NCBI RefSeq assembly: GCF_003323735.1
Contig: NZ_QOIM01000018.1
Span: 62,001-126,000, forward strand
DNA length: 64,000 nucleotides
Direction of reading: 5' to 3'
Origin: Streptomyces reniochalinae
GTDB taxonomy: Bacteria > Actinomycetota > Actinomycetes > Streptomycetales > Streptomycetaceae
Of the stretch, positions 62,918 through 64,000 are shown piece by piece; position 1 is the first letter of the stretch; each line of letters opens with the position of its first letter. Below the pieces are notes generated by a model. The model did no database searches and had not been told where the DNA came from. It saw only the letters and a program-made list of their open reading frames with translations. A program made the translations under genes and the position numbers.

Positions 62918-63520
62918 TCATCGTCGACCGGAGGTGGTGGAGCGGTCTCGGATTCCGTCCAGGAGGTAGGTGGTGCGGCGGTCGTAGTCGTCTCGCGGCG
63001 GGCGTTCGCCGTGTTTGAGGGCGAGGGCGTTGTCGAGGACCAGTGCGTGGAGGTCGCCCGCCGTGAACTCCGGCCGAAGCGCGCCGGAGGCTCGTGCCGC
63101 TGCGGTCAGCTCCTCGTTGGTCTGACTTCCGACCCGGCAGATCTCCATGAGCTGCTGTGAGTGCGGATACGTCCGCAGCAGGACGTCGTTGAAGGCGGGC
63201 TGGCGGTACTGGAGGTCGCGGATCGCGGTGAGGTAGTAGGTGAGGCGCTCGCCGATGTCGTCGATGGTGCGCGTGTGGTCGATGACGGCGAACAGCTCAT
63301 TCGCCACGACCTGTTCGATGACGGCTTCGATCAGGCCGATCCGCCCACCGAACCGGTTGAAGATCGTGGCCTTGCTCACCCCCGCCGCCTGGGCGACCTC
63401 CTCCAGCGGCACGGTCAGGCCCCGTCCCCGGAAGGCGCCGATCGCGGCAGAGCGGATCTGTGCGGAATTGCGCCGGGCGTCGGCGCGCAGCCGGGGTTCC
63501 GGAGGTCCCGCACCGGCCAT
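62918..63520 (-). CDS. TetR-family regulator
   Basis: A 200-residue protein from ATG 63520 (GTG 63529 is an alternative). DNA-binding domain about residues 12-60: RNSAQIRSAAIGAFRGRGLTVPLEEVAQAAGVSKATIFNRFGGRIGLIEAV. The C-terminal domain is of a type paired with NmrA/SDR oxidoreductases. It is divergent from the NmrA-like gene across a 152-bp promoter region and probably regulates it. Confidence 0.87.
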   Translation of the reverse strand: MAGAGPPEPRLRADARRNSAQIRSAAIGAFRGRGLTVPLEEVAQAAGVSKATIFNRFGGRIGLIEAVIEQVVANELFAVIDHTRTIDDIGERLTYYLTAIRDLQYRQPAFNDVLLRTYPHSQQLMEICRVGSQTNEELTAAARASGALRPEFTAGDLHALVLDNALALKHGERPPRDDYDRRTTYLLDGIRDRSTTSGRR

Positions 63521-63576
63521 CGCCCTCACCGCCCCAACCTGTCGCCGTAATTTGACTTGCTTGGTCAGCTTACCTA

Positions 63577-63589
63577 CCGTCGTCGACGG
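63577..63589. promoter_or_regulatory. Candidate operator between TetR and NmrA-like genes
   Basis: CCGTCGTCGACGG is a perfect 6-bp inverted repeat around one base, in the divergent promoter. A TTGACTTG box at 63552-63559 could be a -35 element. Short and GC-rich, so chance is possible. Confidence 0.4.
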
Positions 63590-63672
63590 AAGAGAAACTG
63601 ACCCGCATGGTCAATTTGTGGTTCCGTCCACCGTCGAGACCGGCGCCGTGGGCGCTCAGGAAGGTCGAGAAC

Positions 63673-64000
63673 ATGATCGTTGTCACCGGCGCCACCGGTG
63701 GGCTGGGCGGCGCCACCGTCGAGCACCTCCTCCGGCGCGTACCCGCCGACCGGATCGGTGTCAGCGTCCGCGACACCGCCAAGGCGCGCCACTTCGCCGA
63801 CCGTGGCGTGCGCGTGCGGCAGGGCTCCTACGAGGACCCCGGCGCGCTGCTCCACTCATTCGCCGGTGCCGATCAGGTCCTTGTGGTGTCCGGCAACGAC
63901 CCGGCCGCCGACGTGGTCGGCCTGCACCGCAACGCCGTCGAAGCCGCGGTCGCGGCCGGTGCCCGGCGGGTCCTCTACACGAGCCAGCACGGTGCCGTCC
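63673..64000 (+). CDS. NmrA-like NAD(P)-binding oxidoreductase, N-terminal part
   Basis: From ATG 63673 (AGGAAGG upstream; in-frame ATG 63607 possible) the protein begins MIVVTGATGGLGGATVEHLL, the Rossmann glycine motif of atypical SDR/NmrA-family proteins. It then has GVSVRDTAKARHFADRGVRVRQGSYED, GADQVLVVSGND and RRVLYTSQHGAV. It runs off the window after 109 codons. Members reduce quinones or sense NADP. Divergent from its likely TetR regulator. Confidence 0.85.
   Translation, partial: MIVVTGATGGLGGATVEHLLRRVPADRIGVSVRDTAKARHFADRGVRVRQGSYEDPGALLHSFAGADQVLVVSGNDPAADVVGLHRNAVEAAVAAGARRVLYTSQHGAV

Overview
This window looks like chromosomal DNA of a Streptomyces or a close relative. The evidence is a very high GC content with G/C-rich third codon positions, frequent GTG starts, many TetR/GntR/MarR regulators, 4-bp start/stop overlaps inside operons, and a gas vesicle cluster in the gene order known from Streptomyces (O, A, F, G, Y, Z, J, L, S, K). 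No rRNA, tRNA, CRISPR array, replication origin or intact insertion sequence was seen. All names come from reading motifs and gene order by eye; no database search was run.

1-12.7 kb: a truncated DoxX-like gene; a MarP-type membrane serine protease preceded by ~18-bp imperfect tandem repeats; a tandem GNAT protein divergent from a short GntR regulator; a secreted protein; a DUF5925-type AAA ATPase; homogentisate dioxygenase (hmgA) with a HutC-type regulator downstream; an aldehyde dehydrogenase/alcohol dehydrogenase pair; and a TetR gene convergent with a MaoC hydratase. The TetR and MaoC promoters carry almost identical 14-bp operators.

12.7-31 kb: a lipid or CoA operon (SDR, acyl-CoA ligase, TetR, quinone oxidoreductase); an MFS exporter convergent with a KstD-like flavoprotein; a NUDIX hydrolase; two DUF202 membrane proteins with gluconokinase; a 49-aa membrane protein; an aminoglycoside-phosphotransferase-fold/acyl-CoA dehydrogenase operon whose promoter holds an ATACCGACT-type palindrome that partly matches the site before the SDR operon; and a beta-phosphoglucomutase/GH65 phosphorylase pair. 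A DevS-like two-GAF histidine kinase follows.

31-43.4 kb: an MFS gene broken by what looks like an internal deletion with frameshift; a DevR-like response regulator with an inserted loop; an S4 RNA-binding protein; a PAS/PP2C phosphatase; then the gas vesicle region. gvpO and a 56-aa ORF with a consensus Shine-Dalgarno run leftward. A hemerythrin-like protein lacking the iron ligands and gvpA-F-G-Y-Z-J-L-S-K run rightward, followed at 19 bp by an MgtC-like membrane protein and then a DUF6479 protein.

43.4-55.2 kb: a TetR/QacA-type exporter pair with two operators 22 bp apart; an MFS-universal stress protein fusion with a MarR regulator; an M23 peptidase; a secreted PA14-GH2 glycosidase behind a LacI-type operator; a GNAT protein; and a scar region with an IS630-type transposase remnant and a glycosyltransferase stub flanking an intact DUF998/TetR pair with twin operators.

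55.2-64 kb: a beta-carbonic anhydrase/SulP transporter/SDR operon, a secreted protein, a sugar ABC transporter without its ATPase, a PRC-barrel protein with a 56-aa membrane protein, and a TetR gene divergent from a truncated NmrA-like oxidoreductase. Strong hairpins separate most convergent units.
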